A DNA stretch of 64,000 bases from Lachnoanaerobaculum sp. OBRC5-5 (GCF_000296385.1 NZ_JH815185.1:1444684-1508683), one strand, 5' to 3'; positions 1 through 9,625 are shown, numbered from the stretch's first letter. Program-made: numbers and translations. The notes: generated by a model not told the origin, from the letters alone.

Positions 1-1005
1 GCCCCTCGATTTTTCTCTTCTCTTTTTATTTATCCATTTAACCGCATTTATCATCGGTAATAATACAATTGCAATCCACCATGCATATGCACCGGCAGCC
101 AAAAGTGTAACACCGTCATATCTGTTAAAGCTTTTATCAGTTGAACCGTTTTCCTCTATACTTTCATCCGCATTTGTTGAAGCTTCAACAGTTTCATTAA
201 TAACTTCATTATTGCTTATTTCAGTCGAAGTTTCAGTAATATCAGGAAGGCTTGTGAACGTATTGTTTTCAGTCGCATTATCTGTAATTGTACTATCGGT
301 ATTTACCTCAGTCTGAACATTTTTGTCAACTTCAGATTTACTCACACTGTCATTATCATTTCTTTTATGTTTATGACCTGATTTATTTTCCGGCTGCTTT
401 GCAGTTTCAGCCTTTTGCGCGGAGCTTTCGGTTGGTTCTACATTATTTGTCGGGTTCTTAGTGTCCGAATTGTCATTGCCGCTCTGAGAGGCTTTTGTAC
501 CTTTTTTTGAACTTTCCGAATTTTCAATTCTTTTCTTTTTTCCCGATGAATGTCCAAAAGACTTATTCGCATTGGATTTTGTGGCAATATTTTTATCCGG
601 TATTGAAGGCTTTGTTCCCTCTCCAGAATCTGAAGGCCTTGTAGGCTCAGGTCTCGGATCTATTGGCACGGGCGGTACAGGCAGCTTTTGAATAGTCTCA
701 TACTGTACATAAAATGTACCGTCCGAAGCGACATATTCTCTTTTTCTTAGCCCGTCCTGCTCATATGTGGGCTCTCTTTCAATTATCCACTCTCCATAGT
801 TGCTTTCATCTATTCCGGCTGAGGTTTCAACATACCCTGCGTTTGAGCCATGTAAACCTCCGTTTTTTTGAATACCTGTCATATCTACATATGCGGCTCC
901 AACAGTTGTCGCATTGCCTTTTAGAACACCTACACCGTTTACCGATATAAAGGCGGTCGTCAGTGCCAATGACATAGCACCCATTGCTTTATATTTTTTC
1001 TTCAT
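1..1005 (-). CDS. Stalked cell-surface protein, C-terminus beyond window edge
   Basis: The frame read from the ATG at 1005 stays open to base 1 (335 codons), so the gene continues off the left edge. It begins with a basic, then hydrophobic signal-like segment (residues 1-35). A compact part follows to about residue 115, then a Pro-rich hinge (about 118-140) and a long Ser/Thr/Asn/Glu-rich low-complexity stalk (about 145-295). A hydrophobic segment containing AYAWWIAIVLL (about 296-322) is followed by a Lys/Arg tail, consistent with a membrane anchor. No LPXTG motif is visible in the window. The ATG lies 4 bp after the stop of the LytTR regulator gene with a GGTGAT ribosome site, so the two are probably co-translated. 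Family not recognised; surface location is inferred. Confidence 0.8.
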   Translation of the reverse strand, partial: MKKKYKAMGAMSLALTTAFISVNGVGVLKGNATTVGAAYVDMTGIQKNGGLHGSNAGYVETSAGIDESNYGEWIIEREPTYEQDGLRKREYVASDGTFYVQYETIQKLPVPPVPIDPRPEPTRPSDSGEGTKPSIPDKNIATKSNANKSFGHSSGKKKRIENSESSKKGTKASQSGNDNSDTKNPTNNVEPTESSAQKAETAKQPENKSGHKHKRNDNDSVSKSEVDKNVQTEVNTDSTITDNATENNTFTSLPDITETSTEISNNEVINETVEASTNADESIEENGSTDKSFNRYDGVTLLAAGAYAWWIAIVLLPMINAVKWINKKRREKSRG

Positions 1006-1009
1006 TTAA

Positions 1010-1723
1010 TCACCCTATTGCATTTTCTTTCATCGCTTCCTTAAGTCCACTGTAGTACTTTCTTCCCACCGGAATTTCCGTGTTGTCTATCAATGTGATT
1101 TCCTCATAAGTGAATTTCTTTATATGTTGCAATGAAACTAAAAATGATCTATGCACTCTTAAAAAACCTTTTGTAAACAGCAGGTTTTCAAGTTTTCCTA
1201 TTGTTGAAATAAACTCAAAACTTTTACTGCCGTAGTACACGGTTATTATCTTTCCTCTAACTTCAAAATATTTTATATCATTTATCGCGATATTCCTATA
1301 TTCACCGATGCCGGTAAAGAGCATATACTCTTTTGATTTTTCTAATGCCGTTTTAAAAACATCCTTTATTATCTTTACCGTCTTGGCACCGTCAGTCTCA
1401 CCTTTCACAATATAGTTGAAGGCTCTGACGTCAAAAGCCCCCAACATATGATTCTTTGAAACTGTGATGAATACTATCTCTCCGATATATCCGTTTGAAC
1501 GAAGTTTTGATGCGGCTTCCATGCCGTCAATTCCCGGCATATTTATATCCAGAAACATTACATCAATAAGCTCAAGTTTATCTTCCACTTCAAATAACAT
1601 CTGCTTGGCGCTCTCAAACACCTCAAATTCCGTATCAAAGCCCTCCGACTTTGATATATGTGTAGTAATCTCTAACAAATTCTTTCGTTCTATTGGATTA
1701 TCATCACATATAACTACTCTCAT
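1010..1723 (-). CDS. LytTR-family response regulator (AgrA/VirR-like)
   Basis: A 237-residue regulator with two domains. The N-terminal CheY-like receiver has acidic residues D7/D8, the phospho-acceptor D59 in FLDINMPG, T87 in FITVS and K107. The C-terminal LytTR DNA-binding domain (about 130-232) contains RVHRSFLVS and ends in a typical GRKYY segment. This family usually controls surface or secreted factors and quorum systems. No histidine kinase gene is adjacent in the window; the cognate kinase may be elsewhere. It follows prs by 17 bp and lies 4 bp before the surface-protein gene, which is a plausible target or partner. Confidence 0.9.
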   Translation of the reverse strand: MRVVICDDNPIERKNLLEITTHISKSEGFDTEFEVFESAKQMLFEVEDKLELIDVMFLDINMPGIDGMEAASKLRSNGYIGEIVFITVSKNHMLGAFDVRAFNYIVKGETDGAKTVKIIKDVFKTALEKSKEYMLFTGIGEYRNIAINDIKYFEVRGKIITVYYGSKSFEFISTIGKLENLLFTKGFLRVHRSFLVSLQHIKKFTYEEITLIDNTEIPVGRKYYSGLKEAMKENAIG

Positions 1724-1740
1724 AACCCAAACCTTATATC

Positions 1741-2916
1741 CTATTTGTTATTTTTTACCTTCTCAAGTAAATTGTTGATTCTGTTTGTAGGTGTCAAAAG
1801 ACCGCTTATAGTAGAATCATGATTCAAATTGTCGATAATAAGAGCCACATACTTACTCATCTCAACATTGTAGTAATAAGGTTTGCTTAAGAGATTATGT
1901 GACTGGTACACTAAGTTTGTTGTAAATATACCGTCGATAATACCGTTCTCATAATATTTATCAAATTTTGCAAAGCCGTTGGTGAACAGTCCGAAAGTGG
2001 CACATACAAAGACTCTTTTTGCCTTTCTCTTTTTAAGTTCCTTTGCAACTTCCTGAACACTCTCACCAGAAGATATCATATCGTCAATGATTACAAGATC
2101 TTTACCTTCAACATCCGATCCCAAAAACTCATGTGCTATAATCGGATTTCTGCCGTCAACAACCTTTGTATAATCTCTTCTCTTGTAGAACATACCTACA
2201 TCAAGCTTAAGCATATTTGCAAAATATATCGCCCTTCTCATTCCGCCTTCATCAGGAGAAATAATCATCATATGATCCGAATCAACCTGTAAATCCGGGA
2301 AATGTCTTAGAAGTCCCTTTGTATACTGATAAATCGGCTGCACAGTCTCAAATCCCTTTAAAGGAATAGCATTTTGTACTCTTGGATCATGTGCATCAAA
2401 TGTAATGATGTTGTCGACACCCATATTTGTGAGTTCCTGTAATGCCAGTGCGCAGTCCAAAGACTCTCTTCCTGTCTTTTTATGCTGACGGCTCTCATAT
2501 AAGAAAGGCATTATAACGGTTATTCTTCTTGCCTTTCCCGCTATTGCCGCAATAATTCTTTTAAGATCCTGGAAATGATCATCCGGTGACATATGGTTTA
2601 TTTTTCCTGACAGTGAATAGGTCATGGAGTAATTACATACATCCACAAGCAAATATAAATCATCACCTCTTACAGATTCCTCTATGGTTCCCTTTGCCTC
2701 ACCCGAGCCGAATCTTGAGATAGTCGATTTTATAATATAATCTTCTTTCTCATACTCTGAGAATAAAAGTGTATCCTTATGCTCACTTTCTCTCTCCTTA
2801 CGCCACTCTACAAGGTAATTATTTACTTTTTTTGTAAAATCATCCATTCCCTTAAGAGGTATAAGTCCCAAAGGACCTACAGGAATAGAATCAATTTTTT
2901 TATCTTCGTACAGCAT
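1741..2916 (-). CDS. prs: Ribose-phosphate pyrophosphokinase (PRPP synthetase)
   Basis: Makes PRPP from ribose 5-phosphate and ATP, feeding the purine (pur) and pyrimidine (pyr) genes also found in this window. Visible motifs: an ATP-binding stretch MPFLYESRQHKK (about 137-148), metal/ribose-binding FDAHDP (about 173), SPDEGG (about 220) and the PRPP loop VIIDDMISSGES (about 275-286). At 391 residues it is longer than the usual ~315-residue bacterial enzyme, with extra sequence at the N-terminus and divergent motif spellings, as in a clostridial long form. The ATG at 2916 was chosen over an upstream ATG at 2955 because GGAGG sits just before it and the upstream start would overlap the preceding gene. 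Confidence 0.9.
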   Translation of the reverse strand: MLYEDKKIDSIPVGPLGLIPLKGMDDFTKKVNNYLVEWRKERESEHKDTLLFSEYEKEDYIIKSTISRFGSGEAKGTIEESVRGDDLYLLVDVCNYSMTYSLSGKINHMSPDDHFQDLKRIIAAIAGKARRITVIMPFLYESRQHKKTGRESLDCALALQELTNMGVDNIITFDAHDPRVQNAIPLKGFETVQPIYQYTKGLLRHFPDLQVDSDHMMIISPDEGGMRRAIYFANMLKLDVGMFYKRRDYTKVVDGRNPIIAHEFLGSDVEGKDLVIIDDMISSGESVQEVAKELKKRKAKRVFVCATFGLFTNGFAKFDKYYENGIIDGIFTTNLVYQSHNLLSKPYYYNVEMSKYVALIIDNLNHDSTISGLLTPTNRINNLLEKVKNNK

Positions 2917-2926
2917 TTTCCCTCCA

Positions 2927-3949
2927 TTACAGCTTTGCTCTAATATCATTTCCAAATAATCTTATATACATGAAACTTTTTCTTATTCTTGAAGTAACTC
3001 TCTCACTGTATATGTCTCTCATTTCATCCAGACTGAGATTAGTCGATATTATAGTAGATTTTTCGGTGTTAACCCTACGGTTTATTATATGGAAAAATTC
3101 GGTAGTTGTAAAGTGATTGGAAAGTTCCGTTCCGAGATCGTCAATTATAAGCATATCACTTTCATACACTTCTTCAATGAGGAGCAAATATTTTTGATCC
3201 TCACTTTTTTCCATCTTTACCTTTACCAGTGCTTCAAAAAGTTCTTTTGCACTGAGATATATTACAGAATAATATCTGTCAAGTAATACCTTGGCTATAC
3301 AATTGCTTAAGTAGGTCTTGCCTACACCTGTATTACCGCTGAATATAATATTTCTTCTGTCATTTTCGTCGGAAGCCGTATCAACCGCATTTTTGCTTCC
3401 GTTTATTTTAAAATATTTGTCCGCAAATTTCTCACAAAACCTTTTTACACCCTCCATATAGGCGGCATTTGTCATATTCTGCCCCGGAAGTATTGTTTTA
3501 TTATCATAATAATCAAATGAGAAATTTTCAAAATTTTCTTTACTTAATATATTTTCAAGATTTGATTGAGCATACAGAAGTTTCCTTATCCTTAACTGAA
3601 GGCAATGACATTTTTTTCCGTCAATATATCCTGTGTCCTTACAGTCTTTGCAATCATATGTTATTTCCATATAATCTTTCGGAAATCCTGCAGAAAGCAA
3701 AAGTTCTTCCTTTTTATTTTTAATACCGTCAATATCGTTTTTTAAATCATTTATTGACAATTTTCCCGATTTCAAGCTTTCTTTATATCTGGAAACAGCC
3801 ATACTTCCTGTGGAATTGTTTAATTCCTTAATTTCAGGTATTTTTTCATATACCTCTTCTATTCTTCTGACCTGTGCGGCTCTGTTATTCGCTCTTATAT
3901 TTTCATATTCTCTCATTATTGCATTATATGAGGAATTATCTATAGCCAT
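2927..3949 (-). CDS. dnaI: DnaC/DnaI-like helicase-loader ATPase
   Basis: A 340-residue AAA+ ATPase of the DnaC/DnaI group, which loads the replicative helicase. An N-terminal helical region (1-90) is followed by a four-Cys zinc-binding element (C100, C103, C114, C116 in CKDCKDTGY and KKCHC), Walker A GNTGVGKT (205-212) and Walker B LIIDD (267-271). A C-terminal Arg-rich segment SRIRKSF follows. It lies 19 bp after a DnaD-domain gene, the usual clostridial primosome pairing. Start supported by AAAGGAGAT upstream. The symbol is by family resemblance; dnaC is used for the same family in other taxa. Confidence 0.88.
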   Translation of the reverse strand: MAIDNSSYNAIMREYENIRANNRAAQVRRIEEVYEKIPEIKELNNSTGSMAVSRYKESLKSGKLSINDLKNDIDGIKNKKEELLLSAGFPKDYMEITYDCKDCKDTGYIDGKKCHCLQLRIRKLLYAQSNLENILSKENFENFSFDYYDNKTILPGQNMTNAAYMEGVKRFCEKFADKYFKINGSKNAVDTASDENDRRNIIFSGNTGVGKTYLSNCIAKVLLDRYYSVIYLSAKELFEALVKVKMEKSEDQKYLLLIEEVYESDMLIIDDLGTELSNHFTTTEFFHIINRRVNTEKSTIISTNLSLDEMRDIYSERVTSRIRKSFMYIRLFGNDIRAKL

Positions 3950-3968
3950 ATATCTCCTTTAAGCCAAA

Positions 3969-5216
3969 CTATAAATTGTTCAACTCATTTAAAAACTTAT
4001 CCTGCATATCGGAATCAATATTGTCATTCCTCTGTTCAAAATTATTGAACTTTGAACCGGAAGCGGTATTTGAAGTTTTCGGAGTCGCCTTTACCTTCTC
4101 ATCATGTTTTTCATCCTGTGCCTTTATATCTGAAAGTGTACGCACATTCTCATTATGCCATCTTGTGAGTATACCGTCGGCATATGAAAAACTCTGTGAT
4201 GATGTATTAAGTACTGTTCTGCTGATGGCTTCTACCACTATCTCAGTGCTGAAACCGTACTCATCAAACCACTTTTTAACAAATCTTAATTCAACCGGTG
4301 CCAAAACTCTGTCATATATTCCGAATGCCTTCAACACGGCTTTATTTTCATTGAAATATTTTACATTGTCCTCTTTGGCTTCCTCAACTGTAGTAATACC
4401 TTTTTCATGGAATGAAAGTGCCACTCTTTCAATATAGTTTATACTCTTTTTACCTTTTTGCACTGAAACTTCCGCTATATACTCCAGTAAGTCCTTTGAC
4501 ATACCCACAACATCATAAAGATATGCCAGCTTTTCAGTATCTGTAGGGGTAAATATCTTTTCAGTATATGTCTGCACGCAGAATACAAGTTCCTGAAAAT
4601 CTTCATCGCCTTTCAGCTTTGTCAAATCCACCAGACTTCTGTCCGGAAGCTTTGGCGGCTCCGGTTTTTCTTCAGGTATCTCAGCCTTTGCTTCGCTCTC
4701 GGAATTATTCTCTACATCAGAATCTTTTGTCGCATCAGACGCTTTACAATCGCTTTCTTCTAAGTTTTTTGCTGCATCAGGGCTTTCCGATTTAACATTA
4801 TTCTCTTTTAATGTTTCCGCTCCCATACCGGCTTCAAGCATTTCTCTTCTTTTATATACTTCTTTTGCCGCCGTCAGAATACGTCTTGCTTCCTCAAGTT
4901 CTTCTTTTGAAGGCATGCCCTTTGTAATAAGAACTTCTTCAAAGTCGTCGCCGTTTCCAAGCTTACCTATATTCTCAGCCTTTTCTATCAGCACTCCGCT
5001 CTTGCACCAGTATGCTATAGCTCTTTCAACATCCTTTATAGTAAGTTCAAGGGCATCGGCTATGATTTCGGGATTTATCAGTCTGTCGGCATTTCTCAAC
5101 ATAAAAAGGTATACCTTTATATAATCACCGTTTGCCTTTAGCATGTATTTATCTATAAATTCTGACGGCAAACTTACAATGCTTGTTATATCTGCCTTTA
5201 AAAATTCGTACTTCAT
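3969..5216 (-). CDS. DnaD-domain replication initiation protein
   Basis: A 415-residue protein with a winged-helix N-terminal domain (about 1-110, including SIVSLPSEFIDKYM), a Glu/Ser/Pro-rich acidic linker (about 135-195), and a C-terminal DnaB_2/DnaD-like domain (about 205-390, with the KKWFDEYGFS stretch). Proteins of this kind (DnaD/DnaB type) act at chromosome replication initiation and restart, bridging origin DNA and the helicase loader. The helicase loader gene follows immediately. Start supported by AAAGGGAGAG before the ATG. Function by family. Confidence 0.85.
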   Translation of the reverse strand: MKYEFLKADITSIVSLPSEFIDKYMLKANGDYIKVYLFMLRNADRLINPEIIADALELTIKDVERAIAYWCKSGVLIEKAENIGKLGNGDDFEEVLITKGMPSKEELEEARRILTAAKEVYKRREMLEAGMGAETLKENNVKSESPDAAKNLEESDCKASDATKDSDVENNSESEAKAEIPEEKPEPPKLPDRSLVDLTKLKGDEDFQELVFCVQTYTEKIFTPTDTEKLAYLYDVVGMSKDLLEYIAEVSVQKGKKSINYIERVALSFHEKGITTVEEAKEDNVKYFNENKAVLKAFGIYDRVLAPVELRFVKKWFDEYGFSTEIVVEAISRTVLNTSSQSFSYADGILTRWHNENVRTLSDIKAQDEKHDEKVKATPKTSNTASGSKFNNFEQRNDNIDSDMQDKFLNELNNL

Positions 5217-5252
5217 AGCTCTCCCTTTGTCTTAAATCTATATCTTTATAAA

Positions 5253-6629
5253 TTATTTCCCAAGTAAAAACTCGCCCACTCTTAATATATCTCCGGCACC
5301 CATGGTAATCAGTAAATCACCCTTTCTCAAATCCTCCAACAGATAATTTTCTATCTCATCAAAAGTCTCAAAACTTGTAGAATTTCCACCCAGTTCATTT
5401 ATTCTTTTTGATAGAAGATTTGAACTCATACCGAGATTGTCAGTCTCTCTTGCAGGATAAATTTTTGCAATTATAACTTCATCCACATTTTTTAATGCGT
5501 TGGCAAATTCATCAAAAAACGCCTTTGTTCTGGTATATGTATGTGGCTGGAATACCACTACAAGTCTGTCATGAGGATATCTCTTTGCAATATTTAATGT
5601 AGCCGATATCTCACTTGGGTGATGTGCATAGTCATCAACTATTGTGATGCCGTCAAGTTTTCCTTTGACCTCAAATCTTCTGTCCACACCCTTAAACTCC
5701 GAAAGTCCTTTTCTTATATCTTCGATACTTACTCCAAGTTCAAAGGCAACACAAATAGCCGCTAAGGCATTGTATATATTGTGATTTCCTCCTACACAAA
5801 GCTTTACATCCTCATATGTCTCTTCTTTATGTACAAGGTCAAATGTAGGATAACCCAAAGCGTCATATCTTATATTTGTAGCATAGCAGTCACTGTTTTC
5901 TGTTCCGTATCTTACTATATTACCTTCATACCCTTGTGTAATCTCTCTGTTATTTGTAATCTTATCGTTTATTATTATACAACCCTTAGGGCTTGTATTT
6001 TTTACAAATTTCTTAAAAGAGTCTCTGATCTCATTCAAATCCTTAAAAAAGTCCAGATGATCCTCTTCGATATTCAATATAACGCCTACTGTAGGATATA
6101 ACTCAAGGAAACTGTTGGTATATTCGCAGGCTTCTGTAACGAATGTGTCTCCCTTGCCTATATAAATATTTCCTTTTATCTTCTTTACGATACCTCCTAC
6201 AGATATTGTAGGGTCAAGCTTTGTATCCAGTAATATATATGACAACATGGAAGTTGTTGTGGTCTTTCCATGTGTACCGCTTATTGCTATACTCTCTTTA
6301 AATTTTGACATTACATATCCCAGAAGCTCAGCTCTGGTCATCATTTTTATATTCTTTTCTTTAGCCGCAATAAACTCAGGGTTGTCCTTATGTATGGCAG
6401 CCGTATATACAAACAAATCTATATCATCACTGATATTCTCCTTTTTTTGCCCTACAAATATCTTTACACCTCTGTCTTCAAGATCCTTTGTTCTGTTATT
6501 CGCCTTTGTATCCGAGCCGCTCACTTCAAAGTTCTTTTCAAAAAGTACTCTTGCAAGTCCGCTCATACTTATACCGCCTATACCGCAAAAATATATGTGC
6601 TTTATATCGTTAAATTTAATATTATTCAA
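5253..6629 (-). CDS. murC: UDP-N-acetylmuramate--L-alanine ligase MurC
   Basis: Cytoplasmic peptidoglycan precursor enzyme that adds L-Ala to UDP-MurNAc using ATP. Full family length (458 residues), with the N-terminal nucleotide-sugar fold motif GIGGISMSGLA (16-26), the ATP loop GTHGKTTTTS (118-127), and the Mur-ligase C-terminal DDYAHHPSEI motif. The start appears to be TTG (6627-6629), placed 7 nt after GGGAGG; no better ATG is nearby. It sits between a flavin reductase gene and dnaD on the same strand. Confidence 0.95.
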   Translation of the reverse strand: MNNIKFNDIKHIYFCGIGGISMSGLARVLFEKNFEVSGSDTKANNRTKDLEDRGVKIFVGQKKENISDDIDLFVYTAAIHKDNPEFIAAKEKNIKMMTRAELLGYVMSKFKESIAISGTHGKTTTTSMLSYILLDTKLDPTISVGGIVKKIKGNIYIGKGDTFVTEACEYTNSFLELYPTVGVILNIEEDHLDFFKDLNEIRDSFKKFVKNTSPKGCIIINDKITNNREITQGYEGNIVRYGTENSDCYATNIRYDALGYPTFDLVHKEETYEDVKLCVGGNHNIYNALAAICVAFELGVSIEDIRKGLSEFKGVDRRFEVKGKLDGITIVDDYAHHPSEISATLNIAKRYPHDRLVVVFQPHTYTRTKAFFDEFANALKNVDEVIIAKIYPARETDNLGMSSNLLSKRINELGGNSTSFETFDEIENYLLEDLRKGDLLITMGAGDILRVGEFLLGK

Positions 6630-6650
6630 AAGATGCCTCCCGAGTTTATC

Positions 6651-7223
6651 TTATTTTCTTATTTTCTTCTTTCTTACACTATAACCGAAGGTACCAAGTA
6701 CCTTTGAAAGTCCAATATACTCTCCATGATTATATACTACCATGTCAGCTTTTGTCAGGTCAAATTTGTTTTTTTCATCCATATATTTTGCGTCTACATT
6801 TACAGCAACTACTTTTGCTATAAACATATGATGTGAACCAAGCTCAATGATATCTTCAACTTTACATTCAATGCAAACCGGACTTTCTTTAATAGATGAA
6901 GCAGCTACCACCTTTGATGGCAACTGCTCTATCTTTAATACTTTCCATTTATCAATATCTCTGCCTGATTTTACACCGCATTCATCCGCTATTTTGGCCA
7001 GTTTTTCATTTGTAAGATTTATAACAAATTCTCCGGACTTTTTTATTATATCATATGAATATCTGCTTGGTCTAAGAGAAATATAAACCATGGGAGGATT
7101 GGTACATATTGTACCTGTCCAAGCCACAGTAACTATATCGCTTCTTCCTTCAGAGTCTGCACAACTTACCATTACCACCGGTACGGGGTATAGCATATTT
7201 CCGGGTTTAAAATCAATTCTCAT
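6651..7223 (-). CDS. Flavin reductase-like FMN-binding protein
   Basis: A 190-residue single-domain protein of the flavin reductase family (FMN-binding split barrel). Supporting stretches are an N-terminal PVPVVMVSC, then TVAWTGTICTNPPMVYISLRP and a FVINLTN segment, in the order seen in clostridial members. These bind FMN and reduce flavins or act in electron transfer; the substrate cannot be inferred. Its ATG overlaps the end of the shikimate kinase gene by 11 bp, indicating translational coupling, and its own ribosome site is weak. Confidence 0.85.
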   Translation of the reverse strand: MRIDFKPGNMLYPVPVVMVSCADSEGRSDIVTVAWTGTICTNPPMVYISLRPSRYSYDIIKKSGEFVINLTNEKLAKIADECGVKSGRDIDKWKVLKIEQLPSKVVAASSIKESPVCIECKVEDIIELGSHHMFIAKVVAVNVDAKYMDEKNKFDLTKADMVVYNHGEYIGLSKVLGTFGYSVRKKKIRK

Positions 7224-7947
7224 TTTTCTTAAAGTGTTTCTTTATATTTTTTCTTTGAATATTGTTTGCTTTAGCTTTATTGTTATTCGCTATGTCGGAT
7301 TTTTCTCTACTGAATCTGTCTTTAAAGTTCTTTTCTCTGATGTTTTTTGCTGTTCTGCTCTTTTGTGACGGATTTTTTTCCTGCTTATCTTTAGAAGCGA
7401 AAGGAACTCTCTTACTCTTGAAGTTTCTTCTCTTTTTCGGCTTTTCACCCAATCTCTCACAGATTTCATCAATAGTCTTTGCCAATGTTTTTTTCATCTC
7501 ATTGACTGTAATATCCGCATACTTTTCATAAAGCGGAACTCTTTCAAGGTAAAGATCCTTTAAACTTTGTCCTTCTTTTAAAGTAATTCCTCTCTCTCTT
7601 AAGTCGCCAAGTCTTGACTTTATTGCAGTGTATGAAAGTTCCAGATATATAATAACACTGATTTCTTTTAAATGCTGCATGGCTTTTTCACCATATACCA
7701 CACTGCCTCCCGGCGATATGATACAATTGTCCAAATCCAGTCCGGCATTTACCTCGTCCTCAATTTCTCTGAAACCTTCATCACCATGCTCTTCTATAAG
7801 TTCCTTTAAAAGCTTTCCGTATTTTTCCTGAATAACGATATCGGTGTCTACAAACTTTTTACCAAGTCGTTTGGCCAAAACCACACCGACTGAAGACTTA
7901 CCTGATGCAGGCATACCGATTAATGTAATATTATTTTTTTTTCCCAT
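7213..7947 (-). CDS. aroK: Shikimate kinase with long basic C-terminal tail
   Basis: Phosphorylates shikimate in aromatic amino-acid synthesis; aroC is elsewhere in this window. The kinase domain (1-168) has the P-loop GMPASGKSS (11-19), the shikimate-binding FVDTD segment, SPGGSVVY and a lid region RERGITL. From about residue 170 the protein carries roughly 75 extra residues very rich in Lys, Arg, Asn and Ser that are not part of the usual ~165-175-residue enzyme. The tail is one open frame with the main domain, so it is not an obvious frameshift. Start supported by TAGGAGAG. Confidence 0.9.
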   Translation of the reverse strand: MGKKNNITLIGMPASGKSSVGVVLAKRLGKKFVDTDIVIQEKYGKLLKELIEEHGDEGFREIEDEVNAGLDLDNCIISPGGSVVYGEKAMQHLKEISVIIYLELSYTAIKSRLGDLRERGITLKEGQSLKDLYLERVPLYEKYADITVNEMKKTLAKTIDEICERLGEKPKKRRNFKSKRVPFASKDKQEKNPSQKSRTAKNIREKNFKDRFSREKSDIANNNKAKANNIQRKNIKKHFKKNEN

Positions 7948-7954
7948 ATCTCTC

Positions 7955-9616
7955 CTACATCTGTATTCCTATTACAAGACTCGGTACAAGCTGTTTTTTC
8001 CTTGATACCACCGAAGCAAGCTCTATTACACCTGAATCATTTATCTCGTAAACGCCCTCTTCGATTCTGAATGACTTCATTACAAGAGCCATCGCACCCT
8101 GACCTACACATATAAGTCTTGTTGACTGCTCCAATATATTGGTAAGCATAAAGAACATCATATCCTCTGTGCTGCTTTCATGAAGCTTTACAAGGAATGG
8201 CAGTAGTCTGTTTTCAATATCGCTTAACTCTTCCTCGTTCAAGGAACTGATCTGTCCTATTCCTATATTAATTTTCCCAAGTGCAAACGTCTTATAATCC
8301 TGATGGAAAATCTGCTCATCGGTCTTACCTGTAAGATTGCTTGCCGATGCAAACATCTGATTTGCATACTTTTCTATATCAATGCCTGCAATCCTTGCAA
8401 GGTCAAGGCCTGCAGCCTTATCAACTTCCGTACATGTAGGCGATCTGAAAAGCAAAGTATCCGATATAATGGCTGAACAAAGTAGCCCCGCAATCTGTTT
8501 TGGAATCTCCACTCCCTTTTCATGGTACATCTGATAAATAATTGTAGATGTACATCCGAGAGGCTGATTTCTGAAATAAACAGGCCCTATAGTCTCCACG
8601 GTACCCAGTCTGTGATGATCTATTATTTCAAGCACATTTGCATGCTCTATACCGTCCACCGCCTGACTCTTTTCATTATGATCCACCATAATTACTCTCT
8701 TACCCTTGGCACCGAGAAGGTTTCTTCTTGAAAACATTCCGAGATATTTTCCGTTTTTATCAAGTATAGGGAAGTCTCTATGTCTTACAGTCGCCATTAC
8801 TTCCTTTATTTCGTCCAGATAATCTTCATTTTCAAATGTTATAAGATTCTCTGTTTTCATAAAGTAATTTATAGGCATGGACTGATTTATAAGTCTTGCT
8901 ACGGTAAATGTATCATAGGCCGTAGTAATTATAGTGGTTCCATGATCCTTTGCAAGCTTCTTTATAGTCATGGATGCACCGGCACCCTCACAAACTATAA
9001 TACAGGCCGCACCCATCTCAATGGCGCAAAGCTGCATCTCATATCTGTTTCCAAGTATTACAAGATCATCCTTTTCTATATAGTATTCCATCATATCCGG
9101 ATTTGCTGCTGCAACAACTACTTTACCCGAATTAAAATAGGCCTTGTCATCACCGACTACCAAAGTTCCTTCAATGGTTTCTATAATATTTGAATATCTT
9201 GTATTTGCTTTTGCAAGTATTCTGCTGTCATATATATTCATATATGAATTTGCAATATCACTGACTGATATTATTCCTTCAAGGTCACCTTCACCGTTTA
9301 CCGCAGGCAAAGTCACCACATCGCGTTCCTGCATAAGTGCCCAGGCTTTTTTAAATGATATATTCTTATCAACACCCTTTGTATGCTTTATCTCAACATC
9401 TTTTACTTGAGTTTTCACACTTTCAGTAAGCTTAGGCGGTTTAACCTTGAAGTAATTAAGTACAAATTTGGTTTCCTCATTGATTTCGCCGGCACGCCTT
9501 GGTAAAAACTCCCCCTCTTCAGTTTTGGACTTTAGATCGGCATAACCTATAGCCGCACAGATTGAATCCGTATCCGGGTTCTTATGTCCCATTATCAATG
9601 TTCTAAGCTTTGTCAT
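7955..9616 (-). CDS. ppaC: Manganese-dependent inorganic pyrophosphatase with CBS and DRTGG domains
   Basis: Hydrolyses pyrophosphate to phosphate. Family II (DHH) pyrophosphatase: MGHKNPDTDS (9-18) and later MVDHNE and IIDHHRLG supply the metal ligands, with a C-terminal DHHA2 domain. A large insertion (about 65-305) holds two CBS halves flanking a DRTGG-like domain (about 145-250), the arrangement of nucleotide-regulated clostridial enzymes, where AMP/ADP inhibit and Ap4A-type ligands activate. Length 553 residues matches that subtype. Eight base pairs upstream of the shikimate kinase start. Confidence 0.93.
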   Translation of the reverse strand: MTKLRTLIMGHKNPDTDSICAAIGYADLKSKTEEGEFLPRRAGEINEETKFVLNYFKVKPPKLTESVKTQVKDVEIKHTKGVDKNISFKKAWALMQERDVVTLPAVNGEGDLEGIISVSDIANSYMNIYDSRILAKANTRYSNIIETIEGTLVVGDDKAYFNSGKVVVAAANPDMMEYYIEKDDLVILGNRYEMQLCAIEMGAACIIVCEGAGASMTIKKLAKDHGTTIITTAYDTFTVARLINQSMPINYFMKTENLITFENEDYLDEIKEVMATVRHRDFPILDKNGKYLGMFSRRNLLGAKGKRVIMVDHNEKSQAVDGIEHANVLEIIDHHRLGTVETIGPVYFRNQPLGCTSTIIYQMYHEKGVEIPKQIAGLLCSAIISDTLLFRSPTCTEVDKAAGLDLARIAGIDIEKYANQMFASASNLTGKTDEQIFHQDYKTFALGKINIGIGQISSLNEEELSDIENRLLPFLVKLHESSTEDMMFFMLTNILEQSTRLICVGQGAMALVMKSFRIEEGVYEINDSGVIELASVVSRKKQLVPSLVIGIQM

Positions 9617-9625
9617 AAATTCCTC

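Noticed and set aside
714-950. Plus-strand open frame over the surface-protein gene
   Set aside because: It is antisense to a longer minus-strand frame with signal peptide and coupled start, and lacks a ribosome site.
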